From a bacterium (GTDB lineage: Bacteria; Patescibacteria; Paceibacteria; UBA9973; UBA2103), in the NCBI GenBank assembly GCA_021812925.1, contig JAKAMK010000045.1:1-6669 (forward strand): DNA of 6,669 nucleotides. The letters are read 5' to 3'. Below the pieces are notes generated by a model that ran no database searches, was not told the DNA's origin, and saw only the letters and a list, made by a program, of their open reading frames with translations. Below are positions 1-6,048 of this stretch, piece after piece. The position numbers and the translations under genes were made by a program. Within the stretch, counting starts at the first letter, position 1, and each line of letters starts with the position of its first letter.

Positions 1-85
1 CCGCGGTTCGTACCCCATGCTTCTTCGCGAATGCCGCGGCATCGCGGCGGACGCGGGGAGCCCGTGGATCGGTGGTGTATGCCAT
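1..85 (-). CDS. N-terminus of probable IS481-like transposase (runs off left edge)
   Basis: A minus-strand reading frame starts with ATG at 85-83 and stays open for 28 codons to the window edge. It begins MAYTTDPRAPRVRR and continues DAAAFAKKHGVRTA. From memory, this matches the start of IS481-type DDE transposases common in Patescibacteria, which begin MAYTTNP, then a PxVR-type motif, then a helix-turn-helix that binds the element ends. The KKHGVRTA stretch fits the first part of that helix-turn-helix. The ribosome binding site is weak (an AGG a few bases before ATG). Only the N-terminus is visible, so the catalytic DDE residues cannot be checked and the copy could be intact or broken. The gene is divergent from the ATPase gene that follows. 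It could instead be another helix-turn-helix protein. Confidence 0.5.
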   Translation of the reverse strand, partial: MAYTTDPRAPRVRRDAAAFAKKHGVRTA

Positions 86-139
86 GCCTGGAAGGGTTAG
101 GTGTTTCCAAGGTATTGAACCATTACGAAACTGTTGACG
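1..139 (-). mobile_element. Possible terminal part of an IS481-like insertion sequence
   Basis: If the fragment at 1-85 is an IS481-like transposase, the end of the element should lie within a few tens of bases to its right. Read on the minus strand, the sequence from about 139 inward begins GTCAACAGTTTCGTAATGG. This resembles IS481-type terminal repeats that start TGTCAAC, with the outermost base or bases not matching. The exact boundary is a guess. The other terminal repeat and the target-site duplication lie outside the window or cannot be identified from one end. Confidence 0.28.
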
Positions 140-162
140 CTGCATATCTTTTGTGTTATCAA
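134..162 (+). promoter_or_regulatory. Sigma70-type promoter for the ATPase-VWA module
   Basis: TTGACG (134-139) matches the -35 consensus at five of six positions. It is separated by exactly 17 nt from TATCAA (157-162), a four-of-six match to the -10 box. The surroundings are more AT-rich than the flanking genes. Transcription would start near 169, giving a leader of about 60 nt before the ATG at 229. The -35 box coincides with the proposed outer end of the insertion sequence, so this may be a hybrid promoter. Confidence 0.55.
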
Positions 163-185
163 TGAGCCCTAGATGCCTACTTGAA

Positions 186-206
186 AATCCTGTTCAGTTC
201 AGGATT
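186..206 (+). other. Leader hairpin before the ATPase ribosome binding site
   Basis: AATCCTG (186-192) and CAGGATT (200-206) are perfect complements around a 7-nt loop. The hairpin lies in the predicted leader, ends 9 nt before the GGAGG at 216-220 and leaves that site free. It could protect the 5' end or tune translation. A 7-bp stem can arise by chance. Confidence 0.35.
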
Positions 207-228
207 CCAACCAACGGAGGGAAGCATC

Positions 229-1491
229 ATGAATGGAAATGACATGGCGAAGCTCAAGGCTCTCGCCGAGGAGTACCTGGAATTCATTGACCAGTTCTCC
301 GGCATGTTCGTACGGCGCGAGGAGGCACTCCTCCTCGTGAAGTACGCATTGCTTATCCGCCAGCACCTACTCTACTTCGGGCCTCCGGGCACGAGTAAGA
401 CGGCGCTGTGCGACACCATCTATTCAGCTATCACGGATACCCAGAAGTTCTCGACGGAATTGACGGCGTTCATGACCGAGACGAACATCTTCGGCCCCTA
501 CGACGTCAAGGTCCTGCGCGAACAAGGAAGCATGATCCACCGGACACGGGGCATGCTGCCGGAAGCGGAATTCGCGCGACTTGGCGAGCTACTCGATGCA
601 AACCCGCAGACACTGCGGTCGCTCCTTGGCGCCATGAATGAGCGCCGCATGATGCGTGGCGAACAGCAGCTCCAGCTGCCGCTCAAAACCGTCTACTGCG
701 ACACGAACAAGGACCCCGGCGAATACATCCGTCGGAATCCAGACTCGTTCGCCGTGCTCGACCGCATCCTCTTCATCGGCCAGCTCGGGTACCTATCCGA
801 CGCCGGCGACGTAAAGGAGATGGTCGTGCGCTTCCAGCGCGGGAAAACGACCCAGGTGAAGAAGACGATCTCGGCGAGCGTCATCGACGCACTATCACGG
901 TTCATCGTGCTCCCGCCCGGCCTCATCACCGACGAGACCATCATGGACACCTACGCGGAAGCCGTCGCCGAGTACCGCAAGCAGCGGCAAAAGATGTCGG
1001 AGGAGGATAAGAAGCAATTCATTCTTCCCGAAATCTCCGATCGCCGCGTCTGCTACGCGAGCCAGCTGCTCGAAGCCGAAGCGATCCTCGACGGCCGTAC
1101 CGAAGCGCGTATCGACGACCTGCAAGCCGCCGGCATCGTGCTCTGCACGAGCCCCGCGGAACATGCGCTCTGGGACAAGATTGCGGAAACGCACGTACAA
1201 GTCCACAAACAGAACGAAAAAGCGCAGACGTCGACCGCTCAAGGACTCGCCATCAAGGGGATTCTCGATCAGCTGCATCAGAAGGTGCTGCAGGCGCCGG
1301 CAAACACTCCCGCAAAGGAGGTCGGCCATACCCTGCAGGTGCTTTCGAAGCAGCTCGCATCCATCTCGCCCAACGACCCTGCAGTGCAGAAACTGCAGGA
1401 AGGGGCGAAGACCGAGTTCGCGGAAGCTCTGGAATCCGTGCAGAAGCGTGTCCTTGCCGAAAGCGGGGTCACGAAACTGCACTTCAGCTGA
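229..1491 (+). CDS. RavA/MoxR-family AAA+ ATPase with altered Walker B
   Basis: This 420-aa cytoplasmic AAA+ ATPase belongs to the RavA branch of the MoxR family, whose members act as chaperone-like motors with VWA-domain partners. The start at 229 is chosen because GGAGG (216-220) lies 8 nt upstream; the TTG at 181 has no such site. Walker A is GPPGTSKT (51-58, Lys57). The following IFGPYD segment matches the RavA pattern VFGPLS. The Walker B region reads EAEFARLGELLDA where RavA has EAEIVFLDEIWKA: Gly119 replaces the catalytic-site Asp, Arg117 replaces a hydrophobic residue, and Glu120 is kept. Sensor 1 is TNK (Asn160), the DR pair (arginine-finger-like) is at 178-179, and the lid SDRR motif is at 270-273. 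The last 100 or so residues look helical, and I see no RavA LARA domain (E. coli RavA is about 498 aa). It is probably co-transcribed with the VWA gene 135 nt downstream. The substrate is unknown, and ATP hydrolysis may be weakened. Confidence 0.88.
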   Translation: MNGNDMAKLKALAEEYLEFIDQFSGMFVRREEALLLVKYALLIRQHLLYFGPPGTSKTALCDTIYSAITDTQKFSTELTAFMTETNIFGPYDVKVLREQGSMIHRTRGMLPEAEFARLGELLDANPQTLRSLLGAMNERRMMRGEQQLQLPLKTVYCDTNKDPGEYIRRNPDSFAVLDRILFIGQLGYLSDAGDVKEMVVRFQRGKTTQVKKTISASVIDALSRFIVLPPGLITDETIMDTYAEAVAEYRKQRQKMSEEDKKQFILPEISDRRVCYASQLLEAEAILDGRTEARIDDLQAAGIVLCTSPAEHALWDKIAETHVQVHKQNEKAQTSTAQGLAIKGILDQLHQKVLQAPANTPAKEVGHTLQVLSKQLASISPNDPAVQKLQEGAKTEFAEALESVQKRVLAESGVTKLHFS

Positions 1492-1497
1492 ACAGGA

Positions 1498-1523
1498 GGG
1501 GTGCCGCAGCGATGCGCCACCCC
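1498..1523 (+). other. Intergenic hairpin 1 between ATPase and VWA genes
   Basis: GGGGTG (1498-1503) pairs with CACCCC (1518-1523). After one C/C mismatch, CGC (1505-1507) pairs with GCG (1514-1516), leaving a 6-nt loop. It starts 6 nt after the ATPase stop codon and has no T-tract, so it looks like an mRNA 3'-stabilising or processing structure rather than a terminator. Confidence 0.45.
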
Positions 1524-1526
1524 ATT

Positions 1527-1543
1527 CTGCCCTACCCGGGCAG
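1527..1543 (+). other. Intergenic hairpin 2 between ATPase and VWA genes
   Basis: CTGCCC (1527-1532) pairs perfectly with GGGCAG (1538-1543) around a 5-nt loop. It follows hairpin 1 by 3 nt. No T-tract follows. Confidence 0.4.
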
Positions 1544-1551
1544 ACAGTATT

Positions 1552-1576
1552 GGGGAGCTAACGCGTTTGGCTCCCC
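1552..1576 (+). other. Intergenic hairpin 3, possible weak attenuator
   Basis: GGGGAGCTAA (1552-1561) pairs with TTGGCTCCCC (1567-1576) through ten base pairs, one of them a T/G wobble, around the loop CGCGT. The following bases, TCTCTGTCTG, are pyrimidine-rich but not a true T-tract. It could be a leaky terminator that lowers VWA expression relative to the ATPase, or an RNA processing site. Confidence 0.5.
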
Positions 1577-1626
1577 TCTCTGTCTGAACGACCGAATGCT
1601 CATTGAGATCTGAAAGGAGGGACCCG

Positions 1627-2586
1627 ATGGATCCATTCACGTTAGGACTGCTCGGTTTAAGCGCGGCAGCCGCTGCGCTTGCGACCGCACTCTGGTATCT
1701 ACTCCGGAGGCGGCGCGAGAAGCAGCAACAACCGTCCCAAGCACCGAACGCCCACCGCGGGACGGATCCTCAACAAGAGGGACGTCCCGGAGCCAAGTCA
1801 GGCGGCACTCGTACCGCGCCGCAACCAGTGGCGCGGCAGCGTACCGCTGCAGCAATCGATGAAATTGTGGGCAGACTTACCTTTGCATCCGGATTCGCCA
1901 AGATGAAGGACGTGAAGGTGGGCGAAACGCTCGTGCCGTCGCACATTCCGTCGGATGAAATACACATCCGGCCGATCCGCGACGTTAGCGAGATCGCCCA
2001 GGTACCGGTAGACTCGCTCGTGCTCGACGACGACCGATTCTTTGTCGGTCTCGCCGCGCAGAACCTGCCGGTGCTCGAGTACCAAAAGCGCGTCGACGTG
2101 ACCGAAGCGGTCGCTGAGGTGCCGCGCAAGGTGCTCGTTCTCGTCATTGACCGATCTGGCTCCATGAAAGAACGCGGCCGTGACGAATGGGCGCAGGGCT
2201 TCTGCGATGCCGCCATTCGGAAAGCGGTTCGCGAGAAAGCCGAGGTCGCGCTCCTGGCATTCGACGAACGCCCGCGGCACTGGGAGACCGCGAAAGACGA
2301 GGCGGCATGCGACCAGCTCCGCGGGAAGCTGCCGCGCCTTCTCGCTCCAGACGGCGGGACGAACGTCTCCGCTGCGCTCGATACGACGCTCGAATTCCTG
2401 AACGATCCATCGTTCAGTGAACGGAAAATCGAGCTCGTTACCGACGGTGTCGATATCGAGCTTGACGTGCGCCACTACCGTAAACGTCTCGCCGACATCG
2501 GCGCGACACTCGACACAGTGTGCCTCGCGGAAGAAAATGCATCGCTCCATGCATTGTCGACGCACTACGAGATGCTATACGACTGA
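1627..2586 (+). CDS. Membrane-anchored VWA-domain protein, RavA-type partner
   Basis: This 319-aa protein has one N-terminal membrane segment (about residues 4-26) followed at once by RRRR, which predicts N-out/C-in topology with the body in the cytoplasm. Residues about 31-75 form a Q/G/P/R-rich, probably disordered linker. Residues 76-165 are an unassigned conserved-looking region, and 168-319 form a von Willebrand factor A domain. The MIDAS metal site is complete: DRSGS (Asp175, Ser177, Ser179), Thr245 in DGGTN and Asp273 in VTDG. The start at 1627 is fixed by AAAGGAGG (1613-1620), 6 nt upstream; the upstream in-frame ATG at 1603 would lie on the wrong side of that site. VWA proteins next to MoxR/RavA ATPases act as substrate adaptors or metal-dependent partners. 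It is much shorter than E. coli ViaA (about 480 aa) and differs in having a membrane anchor, so the viaA symbol is not used. The target is unknown. Confidence 0.88.
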   Translation: MDPFTLGLLGLSAAAAALATALWYLLRRRREKQQQPSQAPNAHRGTDPQQEGRPGAKSGGTRTAPQPVARQRTAAAIDEIVGRLTFASGFAKMKDVKVGETLVPSHIPSDEIHIRPIRDVSEIAQVPVDSLVLDDDRFFVGLAAQNLPVLEYQKRVDVTEAVAEVPRKVLVLVIDRSGSMKERGRDEWAQGFCDAAIRKAVREKAEVALLAFDERPRHWETAKDEAACDQLRGKLPRLLAPDGGTNVSAALDTTLEFLNDPSFSERKIELVTDGVDIELDVRHYRKRLADIGATLDTVCLAEENASLHALSTHYEMLYD

Positions 2587-2595
2587 TGCTCTTTG

Positions 2596-2626
2596 GCCTC
2601 GGAACCGACTTGGTTCCGAGGCTTTT
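2596..2626 (+). terminator. Rho-independent terminator of the ATPase-VWA module
   Basis: GCCTCGGAACC (2596-2606) and GGTTCCGAGGC (2612-2622) form a perfect 11-bp stem around the loop GACTT, followed by TTTT (2623-2626). It starts 9 nt after the VWA stop codon. A second T-run (TTTTTT, 2647-2652) lies a little further on. Confidence 0.9.
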
Positions 2627-2800
2627 GTGTACGAACGTGTGTAGCATTTTTTGCGTCTGCGTCGTTGTCATTGAAGGCGTGGGGAAATAGTTCCCGCCAC
2701 GTTCAGACTGTTGGCGTTTTGTGAACGTTCTGGCGGCAATCTGCTTGGGCGTGCCTACTGGCTTTGGCGGTAAAGCCGCGCAACCAACTCATTGACTTTC
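2627..2800. other. Convergent spacer between VWA gene and cfa
   Basis: No gene is supported here. Two imperfect structures are visible. The first is a stem of CGTGG and GGAA (2678-2686) against TTCC and CCACG (2691-2701) with a 2-nt bulge. The second is a 6-bp hairpin, GGCTTT/AAAGCC (2760-2777), 23 nt beyond the cfa stop codon. Neither has a T-tract on the minus strand, so cfa has no clear intrinsic terminator; the second hairpin is the best candidate for its 3' end. Confidence 0.35.
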
Positions 2801-3952
2801 TTATCGCACGCTCGTGTACCCGCCCGGGAGGCCGTGCTTCGTGAGGACGATCTGCCAGAGCTGTGCATCGCGCGCGCGGAAGACCGCGGCGCAGATGAGG
2901 AGGTAGTACTTCCACATGCGGTAGAACCGCTCGCCGTAGCGCTCCTTCAACGTGGGCCACGCATAGTCGAAATTCGCGAACCACGCCATAAGCGTCTTGT
3001 CGTAATCCGGGCCGAAGTTGTGCCAGTCCTCCATCACGAAGAGCTTCTCGATACCTTTCCCTACCTGCGCGATAGACGGCAGCATGCCGTTCGGGAAGAT
3101 GTACTTGTCGAGCCAGGCATCACCGGTGCGCACCGAGAAATTGCCGCCGATGGTGTGGAGGAGGAAGATGCCGCCATCCTTGAGGCAGCGGTGCGCCATC
3201 TCGAAGTAGCTCCGGTAGTTCTTGTAGCCGACGTGCTCGAACATGCCTATCGATATGATGTGGTCGAACTGCTCCATGACCTCGCGGTAGTCCTGGACGC
3301 GAATCTCGATCGGCAGACCGGCACATTGCGCACGCGCGAACTTTGCCTGTTCTTCCGAGACCGTGATGCCGACGCCCGAGACGCCGTACTTCTCCGCCGC
3401 GAACTTCAGGAACCCGCCCCACCCGCAGCCGATATCGAGGATGTGGTCGCCCTGCTTCAACCCAACTTTGCGGCAGATGAGGTCGAGCTTCGCTTCCTGC
3501 GCCTCGTCGAGGTCTGCGGCCGGAGCGGTCGGCGAGCTCCAGTACCCGCAGGTATATATCATGCGCGTATCGAGCATCGCCTCGTAGAGGTCGTTGCCGA
3601 GGTCATAGTGCTCTTCGCCCACCTGGAATGCGCGGCTCCGCGATTGGCGGTTCGAGACAAGCGCCTTCAGGACCGCCCAGGCGAACGACCAGGAGAGCTT
3701 TACCTCCTGCTCGAGGTTCGCGCGCATGATGCGCGTCAGGGTCTCGTCGGGATTCTCCGCATCCCACCAGCCATCCATGTAGCTCTCGCCGAGGCCGAGG
3801 GACCCCTGCGCGAGAATGCGGGCGAACACGCGGTCGTCGTGGACGATGATGTCCCACGGGCGCACAGTTGTCCCTAGTGCATCCGAGGGACCGTTCACCT
3901 TCACGTCTGCCTTCGCGAGGAGGCTCTCTACGACCGAGCGAGCATTTGCCAT
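2801..3952 (-). CDS. cfa: Cyclopropane-fatty-acyl-phospholipid synthase
   Basis: This enzyme transfers a methylene group from S-adenosylmethionine to the cis double bond of unsaturated acyl chains in membrane phospholipids, giving cyclopropane fatty acids. It works as a soluble enzyme at the membrane surface. The 383-aa length is almost that of E. coli Cfa (382 aa), and the N-terminal GSLGLGESYMDGWW segment (50-63) is typical. The SAM-binding motif ILDIGCGWGG spans 171-180. The bicarbonate/active-site residues known from E. coli are all present: Cys135 (in YTCGYW), Glu239 (MFEHVG), His266 and Ile268 (LLHTIG) and Tyr317 (DYD). The ATG at 3952 fits the family N-terminus; only a weak TTAGG lies about 10 nt upstream. 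It follows typA on the same strand after an 80-nt gap holding a strong hairpin, so it probably has its own promoter, though I see no clear hexamers. The enzyme usually serves acid and stress resistance. It would be unexpected in a CPR bacterium, most of which lack fatty-acid synthesis. Confidence 0.95.
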   Translation of the reverse strand: MANARSVVESLLAKADVKVNGPSDALGTTVRPWDIIVHDDRVFARILAQGSLGLGESYMDGWWDAENPDETLTRIMRANLEQEVKLSWSFAWAVLKALVSNRQSRSRAFQVGEEHYDLGNDLYEAMLDTRMIYTCGYWSSPTAPAADLDEAQEAKLDLICRKVGLKQGDHILDIGCGWGGFLKFAAEKYGVSGVGITVSEEQAKFARAQCAGLPIEIRVQDYREVMEQFDHIISIGMFEHVGYKNYRSYFEMAHRCLKDGGIFLLHTIGGNFSVRTGDAWLDKYIFPNGMLPSIAQVGKGIEKLFVMEDWHNFGPDYDKTLMAWFANFDYAWPTLKERYGERFYRMWKYYLLICAAVFRARDAQLWQIVLTKHGLPGGYTSVR

Positions 3953-3992
3953 AGGAAAAACCTAACGCCGCTTTTGCCGATTGTCCAGCGAT

Positions 3993-4027
3993 GCAAAACG
4001 CGGCCGGCAGAGCCGGCCGCGTTTTGC
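3993..4027 (-). terminator. Terminator hairpin after typA (16-bp perfect stem)
   Basis: GCAAAACGCGGCCGGC (3993-4008) and its exact complement (4012-4027) form a 16-bp stem with a 3-nt loop. It begins 5 nt after the typA stop codon on the minus strand. The A-tract and T-tract form the base of the stem, so it could terminate in either direction. Only typA needs it here; cfa lies beyond on the same strand, so read-through would link the two genes. Confidence 0.8.
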
Positions 4028-4032
4028 CCGCC

Positions 4033-5838
4033 CTATTGGACTCGCTTCGCCTTCGCGCGCTCCTGCTCGGTAAGCTGCTGCTTCCTGAGTCGCACGCTGT
4101 GCGGCGTTATCTCGAGGTACTCGTCGTCCGCCATAGTCTCGAGCCCACGCTCGATGGAGAGCGGCGTGACCGGCACGAGGTCGATTGCCTCGTCGGTGCC
4201 GGAGGCGCGCACGTTCGTGAGGTTCTTGTTCTTCGTCGGATTCACCATCATCTCCTCGCCCTTTGAGGTGTTGCCGATAACCATGCCCTCGTACACCTCG
4301 GTCGCCGGCGTGATGTAGAGCTGGCCGCGGTCCTGCAGGTTCCAGAGCGAGTAGCCGAGCGCCTTCCCGGTCGCCATCGAAATCATCGAGCCGACCTGGC
4401 GCTTCCGTATCTCGCCCGTGTAGTACGGCTTGAAGCCGACGAAACGCGAGGAGAGGATGCCCTCGCCCTTCGTGTCGATGATGAATTGGTTCTTGTATCC
4501 CAAGAGTCCGCGCGTTGGACCGAGGAGCGTGATGCGCACGCCGCCGCCCTCTATCTTCATGTCCTGCAGCTGGAATCCGCGCTGGCCGAGCTTCTCGATG
4601 ATGGCACCTTGGAACTCCGAGGGCGTGTCGATGACCGCCTCCTCGTACGGCTCGAGCTTCTCTCCGTTCTCCTCGTGCGTAATGACCTCCGGCTGGGAAA
4701 CCTGCAGCTCGTAGCCCTCGCGACGCATCTGCTCGAGGAGCACCGCGATGTGGAGCTCGCCGCGGCCGGAGACCGCGAAGGTGTCGCTCTGCGAGAAATC
4801 GACGCGCAGGCCGACGTTCACCTCGAGCTCTTTCTCGAGGCGTTCGCGTATCTGGCGGCTCGTCACGAACTTCCCCTCGCGGCCGGCAAACGGCGAATTG
4901 TTCACGAGGAAATTCAGCTTGATGGTCGGCTCGTCGACCGCGATAGCCGGCAGGGGCGTCGTGCCCACGTCGGTCGTGATGGTCTCGCCGATGAAAATGT
5001 CCGGGAGGCCGGCGATGAGCGCGATGTCGCCCGCGGTCGCCGCGTCGGTCTCCACGCGCTCGAGTCCTCTGAATGTAAATACTTTGGTCGTGCGGCCGGT
5101 ACGCGAGGAGCCGTCCGGCTTCTTTACCGTGACGACCTGGTTCGGCTTGATCGTGCCATCGTACACGCGCACCACCGCCATGCGGCCGAGGAAGTTGTCG
5201 TAGGCCAGATTGAACGGTTGCGCGATTAGGGCGCTGTCGGCCGAGTGACCCTCGTTCGCGGGCGGCACCTTCTCGAGCACGGTATCGAGAAGCGCGGAGA
5301 GGTCGCGCGCAGAACCGCCCTCGCTCGGCATGTCGGCAAGCGTCTTCGCGGCAACGCCGTCGCGCCCGATAGCGTACACGACCTTGAAATCGCTCTGCGC
5401 GTCCGTGGCGCCGAGTTCGAGGAAGAGCTCGAGGACCTGCTCCTCCGCACGCGCGGGGTCCGCGGCAGGCTTATCTATCTTATTGAGGACGACGATCGGC
5501 TGGAAGCCGAGCTCGAGAGACTTCTTCAGGACGAAGCGCGTCTGCGGCATCGGGCCCTCAGCCGCGTCCACGATGAGGAGCACGTCGTCGATAGAGCGCA
5601 GCACGCGCTCGACCTCGCTTCCGAAGTCCGCGTGCCCCGGCGTGTCGACGATGTTTATCTTCGTCCCCTTGTATTCCACGGACGCGTTCTTCGCGTAGAT
5701 GGTGATGCCGCGCTCCTGCTCGATCTTGTTCGAGTCCATCGACTCGGCCGTGATGCCACACTGCTTCAAGATGGCGTCGGTAAGCGTCGTCTTCCCGTGG
5801 TCCACATGGGCAATGATTGCGATATTCCTAATTTCCAT
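4033..5838 (-). CDS. typA: Ribosome-associated GTPase TypA/BipA
   Basis: This translational GTPase of the EF-G/LepA superfamily binds the 70S ribosome and supports 50S assembly and growth under cold and other stress. At 601 aa it is full length (family about 600-615). GTPase motifs are G1 AHVDHGKTT (10-18), G2 RGITI (43-47), G3 DTPGH (65-69), G4 NKID (119-122), and a G5-position segment, YAIGRDG (155-161). EF-Tu-like domain II, the EF-G-like domains III and V (with RGLLGY) and the BipA-specific C-terminal domain (with LTNVRASGTDEA and LRKQQLTEQER near the end) follow in order. The ATG at 5838 fits the conserved start MEIRNIAIIAHVDHG. No Shine-Dalgarno sequence precedes it (TTGAACCGCT just upstream), so initiation may use a leaderless or structured leader. 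The C-terminal domain reads like Patescibacteria homologues, the best hint to the host. Confidence 0.97.
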   Translation of the reverse strand: MEIRNIAIIAHVDHGKTTLTDAILKQCGITAESMDSNKIEQERGITIYAKNASVEYKGTKINIVDTPGHADFGSEVERVLRSIDDVLLIVDAAEGPMPQTRFVLKKSLELGFQPIVVLNKIDKPAADPARAEEQVLELFLELGATDAQSDFKVVYAIGRDGVAAKTLADMPSEGGSARDLSALLDTVLEKVPPANEGHSADSALIAQPFNLAYDNFLGRMAVVRVYDGTIKPNQVVTVKKPDGSSRTGRTTKVFTFRGLERVETDAATAGDIALIAGLPDIFIGETITTDVGTTPLPAIAVDEPTIKLNFLVNNSPFAGREGKFVTSRQIRERLEKELEVNVGLRVDFSQSDTFAVSGRGELHIAVLLEQMRREGYELQVSQPEVITHEENGEKLEPYEEAVIDTPSEFQGAIIEKLGQRGFQLQDMKIEGGGVRITLLGPTRGLLGYKNQFIIDTKGEGILSSRFVGFKPYYTGEIRKRQVGSMISMATGKALGYSLWNLQDRGQLYITPATEVYEGMVIGNTSKGEEMMVNPTKNKNLTNVRASGTDEAIDLVPVTPLSIERGLETMADDEYLEITPHSVRLRKQQLTEQERAKAKRVQ

Positions 5839-5865
5839 AGCGGTTCAAAATGTAAGCGATGCCTG

Positions 5866-5906
5866 CCCCGTAGCAAAACGAGGCTTTGCGAGTTTCTGGT
5901 ACGGGG
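5866..5906 (-). promoter_or_regulatory. Inverted-repeat structure upstream of typA
   Basis: CCCCGTA (5866-5872) and TACGGGG (5900-5906) are perfect complements enclosing a second hairpin, GCAAA/TTTGC (5873-5877 and 5885-5889). In the minus-strand RNA the two stems stack into 12 base pairs with a 10-nt bulge on one side. It ends 27 nt before the typA start codon. If transcribed it would be a folded leader. A weak TACATT -10 candidate between it and the ATG would instead make it a DNA element upstream of a nearly leaderless transcript. Confidence 0.35.
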
Positions 5907-5958
5907 TTTCGAATTTCCATAAAAAATAATGCGCCACCGAGCCTAGGCCGGGCGGCCG

Positions 5959-5992
5959 ATACGGTAACCGTACAATATATTTCGTATTACCG
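5959..5992 (-). promoter_or_regulatory. Palindrome cluster in AT-rich patch, possible typA operator or promoter
   Basis: TACGGTAACCGTA (5960-5972) is a perfect 13-bp palindrome with one central base. It is followed by the palindrome AATATATT (5974-5981) and then TTACCG (5987-5992), which is inverted relative to CGGTAA at 5962-5967. This is the most AT-rich patch upstream of typA and lies just past the terminator of the preceding gene, where a promoter would be expected. TATATT on the minus strand could be a -10 box, but I find no acceptable -35 at the right distance. Confidence 0.3.
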
Positions 5993-5993
5993 C

Positions 5994-6027
5994 AATAAAA
6001 CGCGCGGAGTCCCTCGGGACCCCGCGC
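5994..6027 (-). terminator. Rho-independent terminator of the 92-aa gene
   Basis: GCGCGG (6002-6007) pairs with CCGCGC (6022-6027) and GTCC (6009-6012) with GGAC (6017-6020), with one A/C mismatch between them and a 4-nt loop. On the minus strand the stem is followed by TTTTATT (complement of 5994-6000). It lies about 21 nt after the stop codon of the 92-aa gene. Confidence 0.8.
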
Positions 6028-6048
6028 AAAGTGCTGCCGACACGCTCG

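Noticed and set aside
31..42. Perfect 12-bp palindrome ATGCCGCGGCAT
   Set aside because: It lies inside the coding sequence of the transposase fragment (codons for Ala-rich residues) and is not followed by a T-tract, so it is most likely a by-product of GCG/GCA codons.
1..168. Plus-strand frame open from the left edge to a TGA at 166-168
   Set aside because: It reads through the promoter region, shows no family resemblance, and conflicts with the more convincing minus-strand transposase start.
181..228. TTG start adding 16 residues to the ATPase
   Set aside because: It has no ribosome binding site, its extra codons cover the leader hairpin and the Shine-Dalgarno sequence used by the ATG at 229, and RavA homologues need no such extension.
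1603..1626. ATG at 1603 as start of the VWA protein
   Set aside because: AAAGGAGG at 1613-1620 lies downstream of it and is ideally placed for the ATG at 1627. The extra residues would also put charges before the membrane anchor.
1798..2565. 255-codon minus-strand open frame opposite the VWA gene
   Set aside because: The plus strand encodes a complete VWA domain with MIDAS residues and a strong ribosome binding site; the antisense frame has neither. The frame at 895-1482 opposite the ATPase is rejected for the same reason.
2792..3877. 361-codon plus-strand open frame opposite cfa
   Set aside because: It is exactly antisense to a conserved enzyme with all catalytic residues. The composition (rich in Arg, Glu, Val, Leu) is typical of the complement of GC-rich coding DNA, and there is no ribosome binding site.
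4486..5229. 247-codon plus-strand open frame opposite typA, and a similar one at 5245-5922
   Set aside because: Both are shadows of the TypA coding sequence, without recognisable domains or initiation signals.
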